Below are positions 1-12,089 of a stretch of DNA of 64,000 bases, in pieces; positions within the stretch are counted from its first letter, which is position 1; each line of letters starts with the position of its first letter. A program made the position numbers and the translations under genes. The notes beneath the pieces are model-generated. The model searched no databases, was not told the DNA's origin, and saw only the letters and a list, made by a program, of their open reading frames with translations. Origin of the DNA: Tenodera sinensis (Eukaryota; Arthropoda; Insecta; Mantodea; Mantidae); contig CM060964.1 of NCBI GenBank assembly GCA_030765045.1, positions 136,190,448 to 136,254,447 of the forward strand, given 5' to 3'.

Positions 1-234
1 TCGATGGCTCTTCATCACTACACCTGGCTCGAAGCCCGAGAACATCTTGAAAATTATATCTGTTCTGAACTCGTTTCAGGATGCAGATAAGTCGTCAAAA
101 GAGTAGGCACTATCATCAAGCAGCACATCTTCACTTTTCCCTTTACAGGAGTGGCAAGGAATTTATTGAGAAACAAACAAGCTAGAAACCACGAGGACAT
201 CGTTACACATTTTTTGTCATGTATTTATTTCCAG

Positions 235-690
235 GCGGTTCTTCATTTCAATGGCCACGCGAGCGCCTCATGTTGGGGCTGGATTTCGTTTGAAGGTCCT
301 GAATATCTTGAACGAATACATGGAAGGTTAGATGGAGCTATCAAAACACTTTGCTGTTCATTTTAGCCCCATCTGCCAGTGAAAAGTATCCCGATGTCAG
401 TCATGTTTCTGAAGGACAACCATAGCGTCCATAAATCAAGGATAGTTCAGCGTTGGTTTGATGGACAAGATACCTCACTCGCCGAGGTCAGCTGAGCTAA
501 ACCCAATTGAGAACGTGTGGGAAGAAATGAAGGAGATCCTTCGAAACTCCCGTCACCCGCCTCCCAGAACGTCAGCCGAAATATGGAACAGTCGAAGACG
601 CGTGGGATTCCCTCGCAGAGAGACCACATTATTTTCACCAGCTGACAGACTCCATTCTGAGAACAATTAACACGGTTTTCGAGATAAGTT
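235..690 (+). pseudogene. Tc1/mariner transposase remnant (catalytic part)
   Basis: Decayed DDE transposase. In order, three pieces match the Tc1 catalytic core: ISFEGPEYLERIHGRLDG (about 283-343), FLKDNHSVHKSRIVQRWF (about 406-459, with the second catalytic Asp before Asn-His) and LNPIENVWEEMK (about 497-532, with the catalytic Glu). The pieces lie in different frames, so at least two frameshifts have occurred: near 455 and again after the Glu motif, where VEDAWDSLAERPHYF continues in another frame. The N-terminal DNA-binding part was not found upstream. No terminal inverted repeats were identified. The tract just downstream is T-rich. Family assignment is firm; the exact Tc1 lineage is not. 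Confidence 0.8.
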
Positions 691-708
691 ATTTTTATTT
701 GTATTTTT

Positions 709-776
709 GTTCCATTTTTTTTTTTTTATTTTTTATTTATTTATTTTTTTTTATTTATTTATTTTTTTTCTTTTTA
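709..776. repeat. T-rich low-complexity tract
   Basis: Runs of T broken by single A residues (TTTA-like units) directly after the Tc1 remnant. It could be an old poly(A) tail read from the other strand, but no LINE or SINE body was recognised beside it. Confidence 0.85.
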
Positions 777-1279
777 ATACAGACCGAAGATATCTCAACT
801 GTAAATAAATATTTTTAGGCCAAAGAGGAAAGATCTTAAGGCAGCAATAATACAAATATTAAAACTAAAATGGTTTAAAATTCCTCCTTTATTTCTCGGA
901 AATTAATAAATTTAATGTGCAGTCAATTACTGAGTATTAGACTATTGTTTCAATTTTGATGTAAACAACAATGCTTATTTAGCATAAATTGATACGGTTT
1001 TGACAACAGAGCAATGAATTAATATTGTTTGATTGTAAACTTCTAGCATACGCCCCCCCCCCCCCCGAAAGAAGTCCGCCGACGCCCAAGCGTAAACGTT
1101 TGTGTTTTACTCGAGGAAACGATTGTGTCGTTGAAGATTGGTTATGTCAATACTATTCACAGTCACAGATCAGTACAATGCCTTAACGCTTGAGGGAGCC
1201 TGCCTCCGACGTCGTCTAAGTTCGGAAGCACGAAGTGATTTTGGTTTCTGAAAAGCGGGAAAAAATCATTTGACCAGCT
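777..1279. other. Unassigned stretch with poly-C tract
   Basis: AT-rich sequence with no recognisable gene. It holds a 14-base C run at 1053-1066. The part after about 1100 is more GC-rich and may belong to the 3' part of the minus-strand SINE that follows. Confidence 0.5.
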
Positions 1280-1505
1280 TTGAACCAGCATTCCCCTACG
1301 CCTCGAAACACTGAAGCTAGGCACTTCAGCGAACGCGGTCATAGGGGACCGGCAATAGAAGAGGAACCACTCCAGCATTCGCCTACTGACGCGGAGAAAC
1401 TACTCAATACACTCATGACTAGTGGCTGTTCCAACGGGAATCGAACCCGAGACGTCCCAAATGCGAGTCTCATTTTTAACGCTATGAGCTAGTTAGGCGA
1501 ATAAT
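1280..1505 (-). mobile_element. tRNA-derived SINE (family 1)
   Basis: Reading the minus strand, a tRNA-like head starts near 1500 with a degenerate A box (TAGCTCATAGCG) and a good B box (GGTTCGATTCC, near 1443). The downstream body contains GGCGAATGCTGGAGTG, which also occurs in the SINE at 5740-5925, so the two are copies of one family. The 3' boundary and target-site duplication were not resolved. Confidence 0.7.
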
Positions 1506-1933
1506 TAAATCAAAATACAGAAAATTAAACTATAACGTAACAATGTGAAACAAAGAGTTTTAGATCTACAGCATTTTTGTATCACCACTGGTTCGCAAGA
1601 CCAAAAGTAAATCTAAAGTAGCATCAAAGTTTCAGAGTAATTGCTTTTAATCTTAATCCTTCAGCAGATACCTTGCTATTGTATAATATTTCATGTTCAA
1701 AATAATTAGATAAGGGAACGCATACACTTACTGAAATAAACATAACTGCAAAATACAATACGTAATATTTTTATGCAAATATGTTTTCACTAGGGCTCGG
1801 AAGTTCATGCCCTAAAAAACACTGAAATATGCATGCAAATATGCTCTTAAAAACTTGAAAATATGCCAAGAAATATGCACTATTTAATTAAAACACTTAA
1901 TCTACCTTTGCAGTAGACAAGACGAGCTAGTAT

Positions 1934-2403
<470 letters not shown>

Positions 2404-2463
2404 TAAAGTTACCTTATTCCTTAGAGGTTGAAGCAGAAGTGGTCCCGCTGCTAGTATTAACTG

Positions 2464-3883
2464 CTAAATGCACAAATTTTCAGCTGTAAAATATCGTCTG
2501 TTGTCTCGCAAAACACTTTTGTAACATGAAAAACTTATCTCCACGTCACAAGATGGTATTGGGGCATATTTAAATGATGTTAACTGCTTCACAGAGAGAG
2601 TCAAGTCTCTTGGTGTGACAGATGGTTTTCTTTCGAGGATGTCTCGAATATCGCACATCTGTTTATAACCAGAATTTTTTGAAATTACATAATTCACTTT
2701 GTCTTTCACTTTTTGTCCTATGCTACCAGGAACCGAACTTAGATCACATGTTGTTTTTCCAAAGACAGTGATTCATGCAAAGGAGGTCCTACATCTTCCA
2801 ATGCCGTTATGGCTGTTGGTAAGAAAGAAAAATGGGCAGATATGAAACTAAGATCCTCTTTTAACCCAGTGCCTGACAGAATATTTTGCACGGTTTGTAT
2901 TGATGAAGCATCTTTCAAGTCAAATGAATTAACAACCTTTTTGACTATTTCTATGTGCTCAGCATAATCGACCCATGTTCCCTATCGAGTTAACACTGGT
3001 TCAGGAAGAAGTCGAATATTAAGTGCTGTTGATCTAAACAACTTAACTCTTTTAGGAGATTTAACAAAAATTCTCTTTGTACTGGACACAAATATATCTA
3101 GCAATGAGAAAGAATCACGTATTGTCTCAGAAATGCGATGAAGAGCGTGTGCCAAACAAGTTATATGAATTAAGTTAGGAAAAATACCTTTCAGAGTTTG
3201 TCCTGATTTTAGCAGGACCTGCATCAGTAACAAATCAAAGTAACCGGTCGTATTTCATTCTACATGGCCATAGTAATATCAAAGAGTCCATCACAAACTG
3301 GGTCACGTGGCCGACAATTCGCACACATTAAGAAGATAAGGTGTAGTCTTTTGTTCATTATTTAAAGTACCCACGATTATATTAGCAATAGAACGGCGCT
3401 CAGAATCAGGGGTTTCATCAACAGACAACCACACAAGCTGGTCCGCTAATTCATTTTGTATATTTGACAATACGTTATTGTAACGATGTCCTACATGAGT
3501 CTTACGCAGTGTACTTTCTTCAGGCACATGCTATCGAGTGTACTTGGCAAGAAGGTTTTTAAATGTCGGATTATTAATTTTGAACAAGAGAATATCAGCA
3601 GCTAAAAATGCTTGGCACAAGTTATAAGAAAATTCAGTAATCCTAATTCCTAAACACTCTACTAGCTGTTTTTGAACATGTTCTATGTTTACGAGTTTTC
3701 TGATTAAATTCTCATGTTATGCTGTGTTTATGTGTTGAACTATTTGAAATCTTTTCTCACTCCCTACATTTTTCTCACACACTCCACAAAACAGTACCTA
3801 TTATCTGTACATATTAAATCACCCGAAAACTCTTTCTGTAAATTAATTAATCTAGCACTCGAAGTTAGTTTTATTTTCGGCAT
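2464..3883 (-). pseudogene. hAT transposase pseudogene (CGGBP1-like type)
   Basis: Read on the minus strand from an ATG at 3883 (MPKIKLTSS). A zinc-finger-like N-terminus follows: CFVECV, then QHINTA and His near 3740, resembling the BED/CGG-binding fold. Next come LSVDETPDSERRSIANIIVG (near 3420) with a core catalytic Asp, then FPNLIHITCLAHALHRISET (near 3160), and finally the dimerisation region FKYAPIPSCDVEISFSCYKS (near 2540). All are hallmarks of hAT transposases of the CGG-triplet-binding-protein-like group. Several stops and frameshifts break it, for example after QHINTA and before HVPEEST, so it cannot make a full protein. It is the only coding content of the bordered element. Confidence 0.9.
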
Positions 3884-4143
3884 TTGAAGAACTTTTAACG
3901 TTTTATACGCCTAATTCAATTTGGTGGGAACCAGTTCACAACACTTACGTTTGAAGACCACGACACAACTACTGGTGGGCAGGCAAGCGTTGCTATAGTC
4001 GTGCTGCTCAAAACATTGATCTGCACTTTATCTTTAAAACTCTCAGATAACGCACTGATTATTCTCTACGCACATACATATAATGAAAGGATGGAACAGG
4101 GGATTCACTGCATGACAACATGACTCAGAATTAGTTCTCGCCA

Positions 4144-4390
4144 CCTCGCGAGTTGCATTGTCATGTGCAATACTACCAATATGAAAAATATTATCCAGAT
4201 TGAAAAAATAATGAAAAACCATAAAAATTATTAAAATATGCAATATAGGGGCTATAATATTGAAATCTTCGTGAGTTGCATCATCATGTACAATACTACC
4301 AATATGAAAAATATTATCCAGATGGAAAACAACAATAAAAAACCATAAAAATCATTAAAATATGCAGTATAGGGGCTATAATATTGAAAT
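4144..4390. repeat. Tandem duplication, two ~123-bp units
   Basis: 4144-4266 and 4267-4390 are near copies. Both contain GCAATACTACCAAT or GTACAATACTACC, then ATGAAAAATATTATCCAGAT, and end with GGGGCTATAATATTGAAAT. It is a local duplication within the hAT subterminal region. Confidence 0.92.
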
Positions 4391-4554
4391 ATTATGCATT
4401 TATCAAAAATCAAGAAAATATGCAATTATATGCACCATAAAATCATGTCCAAATAACTGAAAATTCCATAATTCGTGCACTAATGTAAAAGCATACATTT
4501 TAACCCCTATGAAAAAACATCCAAATGCATGAACTTCCTAGTCCTAGTTTTCAC

Positions 4555-5289
4555 ATACATTTATTAGTTGCAGACTACAAAGATACGGGATACGTTGGAT
4601 CAAACGGTACAAGTTATCCACTAAACACTAACGACACACTTAACATATAAATTCAAATACGAACCAAAATTATTATAATCTGAGAATCTAGCCTTTGGGA
4701 ATCGCCATTAATGGTTTCCAAGGCAAAATATGTGTATAATTAAATATGGAATGGACTGCACATACCTGTTTTCTGAGTCTTATTTGAAGAATCCGTAGGA
4801 TAATCTGAGTGTTTCCGGCCATAAAACAAGTGCAAATGGATGGTTTCCAATGCCTCGCTTCTTTCTGCTTCCAGTGGCTGCCACGAACCACCATAGAACC
4901 ACATTCCCCTTGTGATGATACATTCTTCACCTTAAAACAGTTCCATTACTGATTATTACTTAGCAAATACCACCATACTTAACACTGCAAGTGCAGAATA
5001 ACTAACTGTTCAAACATCACGAACATGCAAGACAAATAAGTATCAGTTTATGGCAATAACGCCCCTAGGAAATATGAAATGTACATTAGCATTAAAAACC
5101 TACAGTTCAAATTTTATGCAGGTATTAAGAGACTTCATACATATATTGAGAACCGGCATTTTTAATACCACAACAAACATGGCCATGTATGGTAAACATT
5201 TTCGGCTGACATTCGGGGGGCTTCTTTTGTGCCATTCGTGCTTTCACATATTAGCACCACGTTGAAAGATTACTTTCTAGGCCCCAACT
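4555..5289. other. Unassigned stretch
   Basis: No recognisable coding, SINE or structured repeat signal. Short open frames here have no familiar motifs. Confidence 0.5.
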
Positions 5290-5690
5290 ATTCTAGAAGC
5301 AATTTGTTGGAAGTCATCGGAGGAAAGAATCAAGAAGAACATTTTCCAAGCAAAGAGCCTGGGGCAGTTTGTAGGACCCGAGTGTAGAGGTATTGGATCG
5401 ACGGGGGACACCCCGCCACTGTGACCCAGTATCAATCTATCTCACAAGCCTGGCAGAGGGCGGGGACGGAGCAGAGCCACGGACGTGCAAAAATCCCTAA
5501 CAGTTGTGGGACAGATAACCGCGCACCACCGAAGCTCCTCACCACCGCCACCCAGAGCGAGCATCGAAGCGAACCTAGCAGCGGCACGCAGCTACCTCAA
5601 ACGGGGCCAAGGAAGAAGGTTTACAAAGCGCAAGCAACCGCACCATCGTCCCCCATCTGTACAGCGTCGTTAAACAACAAAATAATAAAA
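5290..5690 (+). repeat. GC-rich block ending in a SINE-type 3' tail
   Basis: This block is clearly richer in GC than its flanks. It contains an unremarkable open frame (5421-5720, proline/threonine/serine-rich, no known domain). It ends at 5661-5685 with GCGTCGTTAAACAACAAA plus an A-rich tail, the same 3' end as the SINE at 6889-7123 on the opposite strand. I infer a retrotransposed element mobilised by the same LINE. No A or B box was seen, so the head is lost or of another type. Confidence 0.5.
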
Positions 5691-5739
5691 GTCCCCCATC
5701 TGACCGAACCACCGCGATGACAACCAGGCCCAAAGGTTA

Positions 5740-5925
5740 TCAAGGGAAATGAAATGAAGGGAAGTGAAGGAAATCGTGGGTTTAAAGTAGACACTCCAGC
5801 ATTCGCCTAAAGTGACATTGGGAATCCACGGAAAACCCAAGCCACGTGAACGGTCGTCGGGGATCGAACCCGGGACCTCCCAAATGTAAAAATATAATTT
5901 AAATGTTATAATAACCCGAGTTTAG
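5740..5925 (-). mobile_element. tRNA-derived SINE (family 1, second copy)
   Basis: On the minus strand CATTTGGGAGGTCCCGGG leads into a B box (GGTTCGATCCC, near 5866). Downstream, TTAGGCGAATGCTGGAGTG matches the family-1 copy at 1280-1505. The A-box side is degraded. No target-site duplication was found. Confidence 0.75.
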
Positions 5926-6877
5926 TTGAGCTAATAGTCCAGGAAATGCAGGCCAAAAATGACCACATGGCAGAAGAAATTAGAGACAAGCGCTATTTCT
6001 GACAACTGCAATTGTTAAGATCTCAGAGGTACATTTGCACTAAAGTCCCCGCCCTTCCCCTTTGGGTTTCGTCCTCCATCCGCCTTAAATGTGAATTGCA
6101 GAAGTATGGTTTATCACTCCTATCTTCATTTACCTTTATTCAATGCTCATAAGGGTGGTATACTTTTAAAGTTCATATATCAGCCAAAAGTAGATAATTT
6201 CGCATTTTTTTCTAGATTTAATTATTTATTCGTAATTTTATTACCTATGCTGTTTTTTCATGTCACTTTTAAGAATAACGAATTAATAACAATTATTATA
6301 TTCGTTATGCGTTGCTCGAAAAAGCAGCACTTGTAACACTTGTTATAGAAACTATAACAATAGTCAAAGAAAGTATAACATAAACTATAGAAAACTATAA
6401 CATAAGTTAAAGGAATTACAACGACAGTTGTGGGTATAAACCAGGCATGGGGACGAGAGGAGAGGTAGTGACTGAACTTGCCTTACTCGCCCAAAATTCT
6501 CTTGCCCAGTGAGGAAGGTTGTTTTAAAACAACAAATGCAGTGATGGCTTCGTTCAACCTGCGGGGTAGTAATAATTTCTACACCGCATTAACTACTTTG
6601 TTTATATTAAACACATTTTACATACAATCATTATTACAGCCACATATTGTGGTTAGACAAATTACACAAAGTTCAAGTTTATAACCGTCCTTTATCTTAT
6701 GCACGTAATATTCTTTCGCTGCCTTATGATTAACACACTGAATTGTTTCGCTTTCACAATAAATAAAGCATAAAAGCTCCATTGCTATTGAGCATTAAAG
6801 TATTTTAAAACTATTTGATCAACACAGAAAATTGTTTGATTTTAAACTCAATATTGTGTTCAAACTTTGAAACACGA
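5926..6877. other. Unassigned AT-rich stretch
   Basis: No recognisable gene or element. Short repeats such as AACTATAACA near 6340-6420 give a mildly repetitive texture. Confidence 0.5.
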
Positions 6878-6888
6878 AATACAATAGA

Positions 6889-7123
6889 ATTTTTTTTAAA
6901 ATATTTTGTTGTTTAACGACGCTGTCAATTGCCAGGATCACATCAGCGTCGCCGGTGTGCCGGAATTTTGTCCCGCAGGAGTTCTTTTACATGCAAGTAA
7001 ATCTACTGACATGGAGCTGTCGTTTTTAAGCACACTTAAAAACCATCGACCTGGGCCGGGTTTGAACCCGCGACCTTGGGATCAGTAGGCCAGCGTCTAA
7101 CCAACTGAGCCACCCAGACCGAC
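6889..7123 (-). mobile_element. tRNA-derived SINE (family 2) with target-site duplication
   Basis: The minus strand starts with GTCGGTCTGGGTGGCTCAG, an A-box region (GGCTCAGTTGG), then B box GGTTCAAACCC. The body ends with GCGTCGTTAAACAACAAA and an A/T-rich tail. The 11-bp duplication AATACAATAGA flanks it at 6878-6888 and 7124-7134. Intact borders plus internal pol III boxes mark it as a proper SINE insertion. Confidence 0.9.
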
Positions 7124-7134
7124 AATACAATAGA

Positions 7135-7690
7135 TTATATTAAATAAAATAATAAGAAATTAATACCTAAAAAGCGGCATCATATCATCCATTTTATGTT
7201 TACAAATGCCAGTATTCATAACGAATCTTTTGAAATTCTAAGATCACCAAAGTTTGCTATATGCTTCTGATCATATTGGCGTTTGATGTTGTAACGCTTT
7301 ACATTTGGAAATTGAAATCTGCATATTAAACAGAACATCTTTCTTGTTTTCTGTAACTTACAAAAATTATCTGCCACTGATGAAACAGACGTCCCGATGA
7401 AGCCATACTCGCCACTAAATGATGCGTGTCTGAAGCTGAACAGCAGTGAAGGGGAGGGATGACAGGTGGAATGAAGTAAGAACGCGTTTCAGTGGAGTGG
7501 GCCTTTTGAGCCCATTTTACCCATGCCTGGTATTAACTATAACAACGAAACTTGTAGAGGAGTTCTTAAGTTTTTCAGCGGTATAATTAGCATATATATA
7601 TGTACATGTGTTGATGGTGCGGATGGCCTGCACGTAACAAGAACAAAGCACGTGGCTGCCAACCATCCGTCATTGTGAAATCTTCAAACT
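7135..7690. other. Unassigned stretch
   Basis: AT-rich, no gene or repeat recognised. Confidence 0.5.
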
Positions 7691-7727
<37 letters not shown>

Positions 7728-7968
7728 AACATCCTCCAACATTGTGTCATATCGGACGAATGAATGAAATGAAATGGGTGAAATGGTGCTCAAATGAACC
7801 CGAGGTTCATGGAGCTTTAAGTTACCCGACATTCGTCTTCTCAGGATAGGGAAAACCTCGGAAGAAAACCTTACCCTGATAACTTACCCTAAGCGAGATT
7901 CGAACTCGCGACCTCTTGAACGTGAGGCAGACACGCTCACCATCACGCTGCCGAGGCGGGCCTGTTCG
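7691..7968 (-). mobile_element. tRNA-derived SINE (family 3) with poly(A) tail
   Basis: The minus strand opens with GGCCCGCCTCGGCAGCGTG, an A-box region (GATGGTGAGCGTG) and B box GAGTTCGAATCTC near 7889. It ends in a poly(A) tail, seen as about 31 T at 7693-7723 on the plus strand. TTCAAACTCC on the left and TTCGAGCTCC on the right may be a decayed target-site duplication (8 of 10). Confidence 0.85.
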
Positions 7969-8197
7969 AGCTCCGTTTCCCCCAAACAGCTGTTCGGTGG
8001 ATGCTTTTTCAACATATGTCTAGTGGTTAATTGTTTTGCGTAATTTACGTTGTATAGCGCCAATGCAATCTCTGTCTTTATTCCTTGGAATAATTTATTG
8101 AAATGCATTGATCTAATTTCTAATTTATTTATGCAGAACGGACAGGAAACTGCACTTAACAACTCAACACTCTACAACACACTACAGGGCAACTTCC

Positions 8198-10090
8198 CAG
8201 TGGCGGTTATTCAGGTGAAGCTAGTGAAGCTTCACTTCACCAGTTTTAGTTGTATTAAATATGATATAGGTGTTGAATTTGTTGTACATTTAAATATCCA
8301 ACAACCAGTCGGGAATATATTTGTAAGGGTAGCTAAAAGGAAGGGTGAAAACCACCAGCTACCCGCTTTGGCTGGCACTTAAGCCTTGAAGAGGGTGATA
8401 ACTTTGCGGGACAAAAGGTGCAGCTACCTATTTCTGTCGGCCGATATATAGCTGTATGTTTATATCCGGTTGCCATAACAACGAAACAGAATATGAAATT
8501 CCCTGTATTGCTAAATAGACCTGCTGTGAGGGTAAAGTGCAGCTACTCAGTACAGGGATTTAGCGAACCTCAGTCCCTTGTAGAGGCTAGTTTATGAATT
8601 TATTGCCCTCATGAAATGCAAGCTAACTCGGCCCCGTCTCTTAGGGGTATTCCTTTTGGCACTCCCAACAAGTTGTAATTAACTAAACAGTGTAAAAATA
8701 CTGTTCGGGTAAAGTGGTTGTGTACTCTAGTTGCCTCTTGTGTTTGTTTATTCATTTTACTGAAGTTAGCTTCTCTACAACTTCCGCTTTGTTTAAAGTT
8801 AGTGGAGAAATGAAACCGCAAAATGATGCTGTGTATAGTATATTACACTCACCATTTTCGCGATGGACTGATTGTGATAAAAGGGATGTGCTCATAACGA
8901 GAAGACCAATTCCTATTCTTAGTTTATCGGCACAAAAAGTGGAACCAAACAGTTGCGAAATGTTACAAAAATCATTTTAAAGGTTCGTGGTACAGTGAAT
9001 ATGAGTGGCTGTGTCGTAGTTATATAGAAAAACTGTTTTGTTGGCCTTGCTTATTCCTAGGTGTACAAAAGACAGTGTGGAGAAGCCCTGGTTTTTGTGA
9101 CCTTTTAAAGATCAATCGGTCATTACATAAACATTCCAACTCTGCTGAACATCTCAAGTGCGCGCTCCAACTGAGGCAACTCGAAATATCATTGCTCATG
9201 CTTTGAAGGAAAACAACCGGCCGAATGTTGCTCAGTACAATGAAAGTGTAAGACTGAACCGATTAGTTTTTGTGGTTGTAATTAATGCGGTAATGTATTT
9301 GACCAGACAAGAGCTTGCTTTTCGTAGTCACGATGAAAGCTCATCTTCATCTAATAGGGGACATTTCAAAGAACTGTTTTCTTTATCAATTTTGACAAGT
9401 CCGTTAGAGATTCAGACTCATTACAATAAAATGGAAAGTATCTTCACTGGGGACTCGAAAACAGCACAGAACGAGATTACTGACTGTATTTCGGAGTACA
9501 TTAATGATTATATCAAGTTGGAAATATGCAGCAGCGACTTTTTTCGGTTCAAATTGATGATACTACAGATATCACACAAAAGTCTCAGTGTTCCATAATT
9601 GTCAGACTAGTAGATGCCAATGGCGAACTAGTCGAACGCTTTTTTTTTTTGCCCTTTTTTATGTCAGTCGCGATAGAACAGCGAAAGCACTGTTTGACTT
9701 GCTTAATTCAGTGTTGGGACCGTATGACTATCAGTCAAAACATATAGGACAGCGCAACGATGAGGCTAGTGTCATGTCTGGACATCTAAATGGTTGGCAA
9801 AAAGTGGTAAAGGATTTTGTACCTGAGGCAGTCTTTGTTAATTGTTTAGCCCATAGCCTGAATTTAGTCATACAATGCAGAATGAATCACATTTCTCAAT
9901 GCGCATCTTTTTTCCTGATATTGCTGGAATCCCTTCATTTTTTCATAGCTCTGCCAACAGAAGCTATGCCCTAGACACCCTTTTAGGTCAGCGTGTACCC
10001 ACTGCAACAAACACTGTGGAGTCAATTCATAATCCAATTTGTTGTGCCAAATGTCTTGCCGATTTTCGTGGCAAGGTAACGATTCGCTGT
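8198..10090 (+). mobile_element. hAT element, left end plus transposase, right end missing
   Basis: Begins at 8198 with CAGTGGCGGTTATTC, a typical terminus of ZMYM1-like hAT elements, which fits the transposase reading frames that follow. A matching right terminus (ending in CCGCCACTG) and a copy of the preceding 8 bp (CAACTTCC) were sought downstream and not found. Homology stops near 10090. Confidence 0.65.
8810..10090 (+). pseudogene. hAT transposase pseudogene (ZMYM1-like, TTF zinc finger)
   Basis: From ATG 8810 (MKPQNDAVYS). A TTF-type zinc finger follows in another frame: WYSEYEWLCRSYIEKLFCWP (about 8990-9055) and HKHSNSAEHLKCALQLRQLE. Next come NRPNVAQYNESVRLNRL and LAFRSHDESSSSSNRGHFKE (about 9210-9370). 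The catalytic start is FSVQIDDTTDITQKSQCSII (about 9540-9600), then GASVMSG-like EASVMSGHLNGWQK and FVNCLAHSLNLV (about 9830). PSFFHSSANRS ends the recognisable part near 9960. At least four frameshifts split it; one is a T run at 9640-9650. It is annotated as DUF4371/zinc finger MYM-type 1-like by motif memory only. Confidence 0.88.
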
Positions 10091-10327
10091 TCAATATCCT
10101 GAACAAAAACTTGGAACTACCATTTCGGCGTCAATCATCCACGGAGCCGTATCACGAAACAGGCGCATAAGTGAATAAACATCACTTTTACCTGATGTGG
10201 GATCGTTTGCAAATAGCCTTGTCCATTTCTCCACACATCTTTCACACGACTTAAGCTCTATGTACGCTCCCAGCACGCGCGTAAACGCCATTATCTCCGT
10301 CTGTGATTCAGGTGTTTCTCCGAGCAA
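10091..10327 (-). other. Orphan open frame, unrecognised
   Basis: An uninterrupted minus-strand frame of about 79 codons (LGETPESQTEIMAFTRVLGA near its start) with balanced composition and no low-complexity bias. On the minus strand it is preceded by TTCTATTTATAG, which could pass for a splice acceptor. I recognise no family. It sits exactly where the ZMYM1-like hAT homology stops and may be foreign to that element, or it may be chance. Confidence 0.25.
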
Positions 10328-10479
10328 CGCAAGAGCTGCATTGACCTATAAATAGAACACAACGGCTCAAGGTTACAGCTATCCGTAATGCAAAGCTTCG
10401 CAAACTGATCCAGCCAAATATCATAGAGGGAATTTTTCAACGGAAGAGCACGCTGACTTTTGGAACGGTATTATTTCTT

Positions 10480-11300
10480 CGTGGTCTTCCATACATGGTT
10501 AAAGTGGGAGCTGGATAAGGTGGTTTTTATCCTGAATTAGTTCCTCTGACTTGCCTTGCTCATGTTTACATCGTGCCGCTGTATATAGCCAAACATAAAT
10601 AGGTGGACTTGTCCCAAATGTTAAGAAACTACTTGTGAAGGCGCCATTAAGAGTTAAAAGTATTGCGACCTATTTCCAACTCTGCCTTTATATACTGAGC
10701 GAATTTTTATTCACTGGTGTACATGTTTATAGCCTGTATCGTGCTATGTGAAGCTTTCAGTAAAGTGAAAACCGAATTAGATTCCCCATATGCGTAAAAC
10801 GCAGCATTGTGATAGCTCAAGGATGTTTTTCCCTGTAGGTGGCACTGAGAAAAATTTCCAGTACATTCATAAACACCTCTTTGAACTACCTGAAATTATG
10901 ACACAGTTGGAGGCTCAAAGTAATTGGAGTATTCACTTTCTGATTGATCAAGTTTCAAATATACTGTCTTCAAATACTCTTCGTATTGCTAACGTTGAAT
11001 TTGAAAAGCTTAGCCATGTACCAAATAGAAACCCTAGTTACGAAACGATGCCATGTTAGCAACATGTTGTCTAACGCTAGTGCAAGAAAAAAAGAGAGAA
11101 AAAACTAACAACAGATGAATTCACCGAAGAGTCGTGGTATTTTTCACATGCACATATCATGTGATGTAAACAAAATATTTTCACTGCATAAACTATAAAA
11201 CCTTCTTCACTGACAGAAATACGAGCTTCACACAAACCTCAGGACAACTTTCCGCAGGTATTGTTAACATGCCCGAATAAGGCAAAAGGAGCTATTAAAC
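10480..11300 (+). pseudogene. hAT transposase remnant (CGGBP1-like group)
   Basis: Scattered across frames are YMVKVGAG, FYPELVPLTCLAH (about 10527-10565), VKAPLRV (about 10638), LPEIMTQLEAQS (about 10888-10925), HVPNRNPSYETM and a decayed dimerisation segment SCDVNKIFSLHKL (about 11158-11195). Order and content match the transposase at 2464-3883, which has FPNLIHITCLAHALH and FSCYKS in the same positions. Heavily frameshifted. No terminal repeats were located. Confidence 0.7.
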
Positions 11301-12089
11301 AAACGTTCATTTGATTTTTGTCTTTTTTTTTTTTTTCCTTCATATTATGCTGCAAATATTTTAAATTGTTTGTGCATAGTTGCATGCACGTTTTACTATT
11401 TGATTATGCATATTCCAGGCTCAAGCTATGACAATACTCAAGAAATTTGTAAATACTTTGCGCAAGGCATTTTGAAGTATTACTGATTTTTCTTACGCAG
11501 AGGGCAATGTGTCTAAATGGGCTTAACATATTAGCAATTCGCATATTGCTAGTAGAGTTACAGTGAAAATTTAGGCAAATAAGTACCTATACCTACATTT
11601 GCCTACTATTAATACAAAATCTCTTCTGTATAGTAAGTAAAATTACTGGATGGACAATAGTTTACAGGTTAAACATTATTCATTTTCCATGGTGTGTCTA
11701 AAAACTCAAATTTCATGTACATATTCCTAATATTGACAGTATGGTACCTCTGCTTCTAAATAATAGACTAAAGAGGGTTGTTTCCGACCTCTGATAACGA
11801 ATTCCCAATGTGCTTACTGTGGTTCTGCGTGTGCAGCAAGATCAAGCATATGTGAAACAAAGAAACTAGTTCCTACGTTGCCCTCATAGCAGTATGATGT
11901 GTGTGGTTGTCATTATGTCTAAGCAAATTGAACTATATTGGGAAAGCTACATTACTGTCCTTTCCAATGCACAGTATAGTTATTCTGCTTTTATTGAAGC
12001 ATGCAAGAAGTGAAATTTTGTTTTGTCAAAGTACGGTATTAGCTGAATGTTGAATAAAAAGGCAAAGGGTTGCATGAGATTAACTCCAA
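11301..12089. other. Unassigned stretch
   Basis: A T run at about 11322-11337, then AT-rich sequence without recognised content. The first part may be the 3' remainder of the preceding hAT. Confidence 0.45.

Noticed and set aside
5405..5420. Right terminus of a ZMYM1-like hAT (CCGCCACTG)
   Set aside because: No left partner lies upstream, and the left end at 8198 is in the wrong relative position; a chance match.
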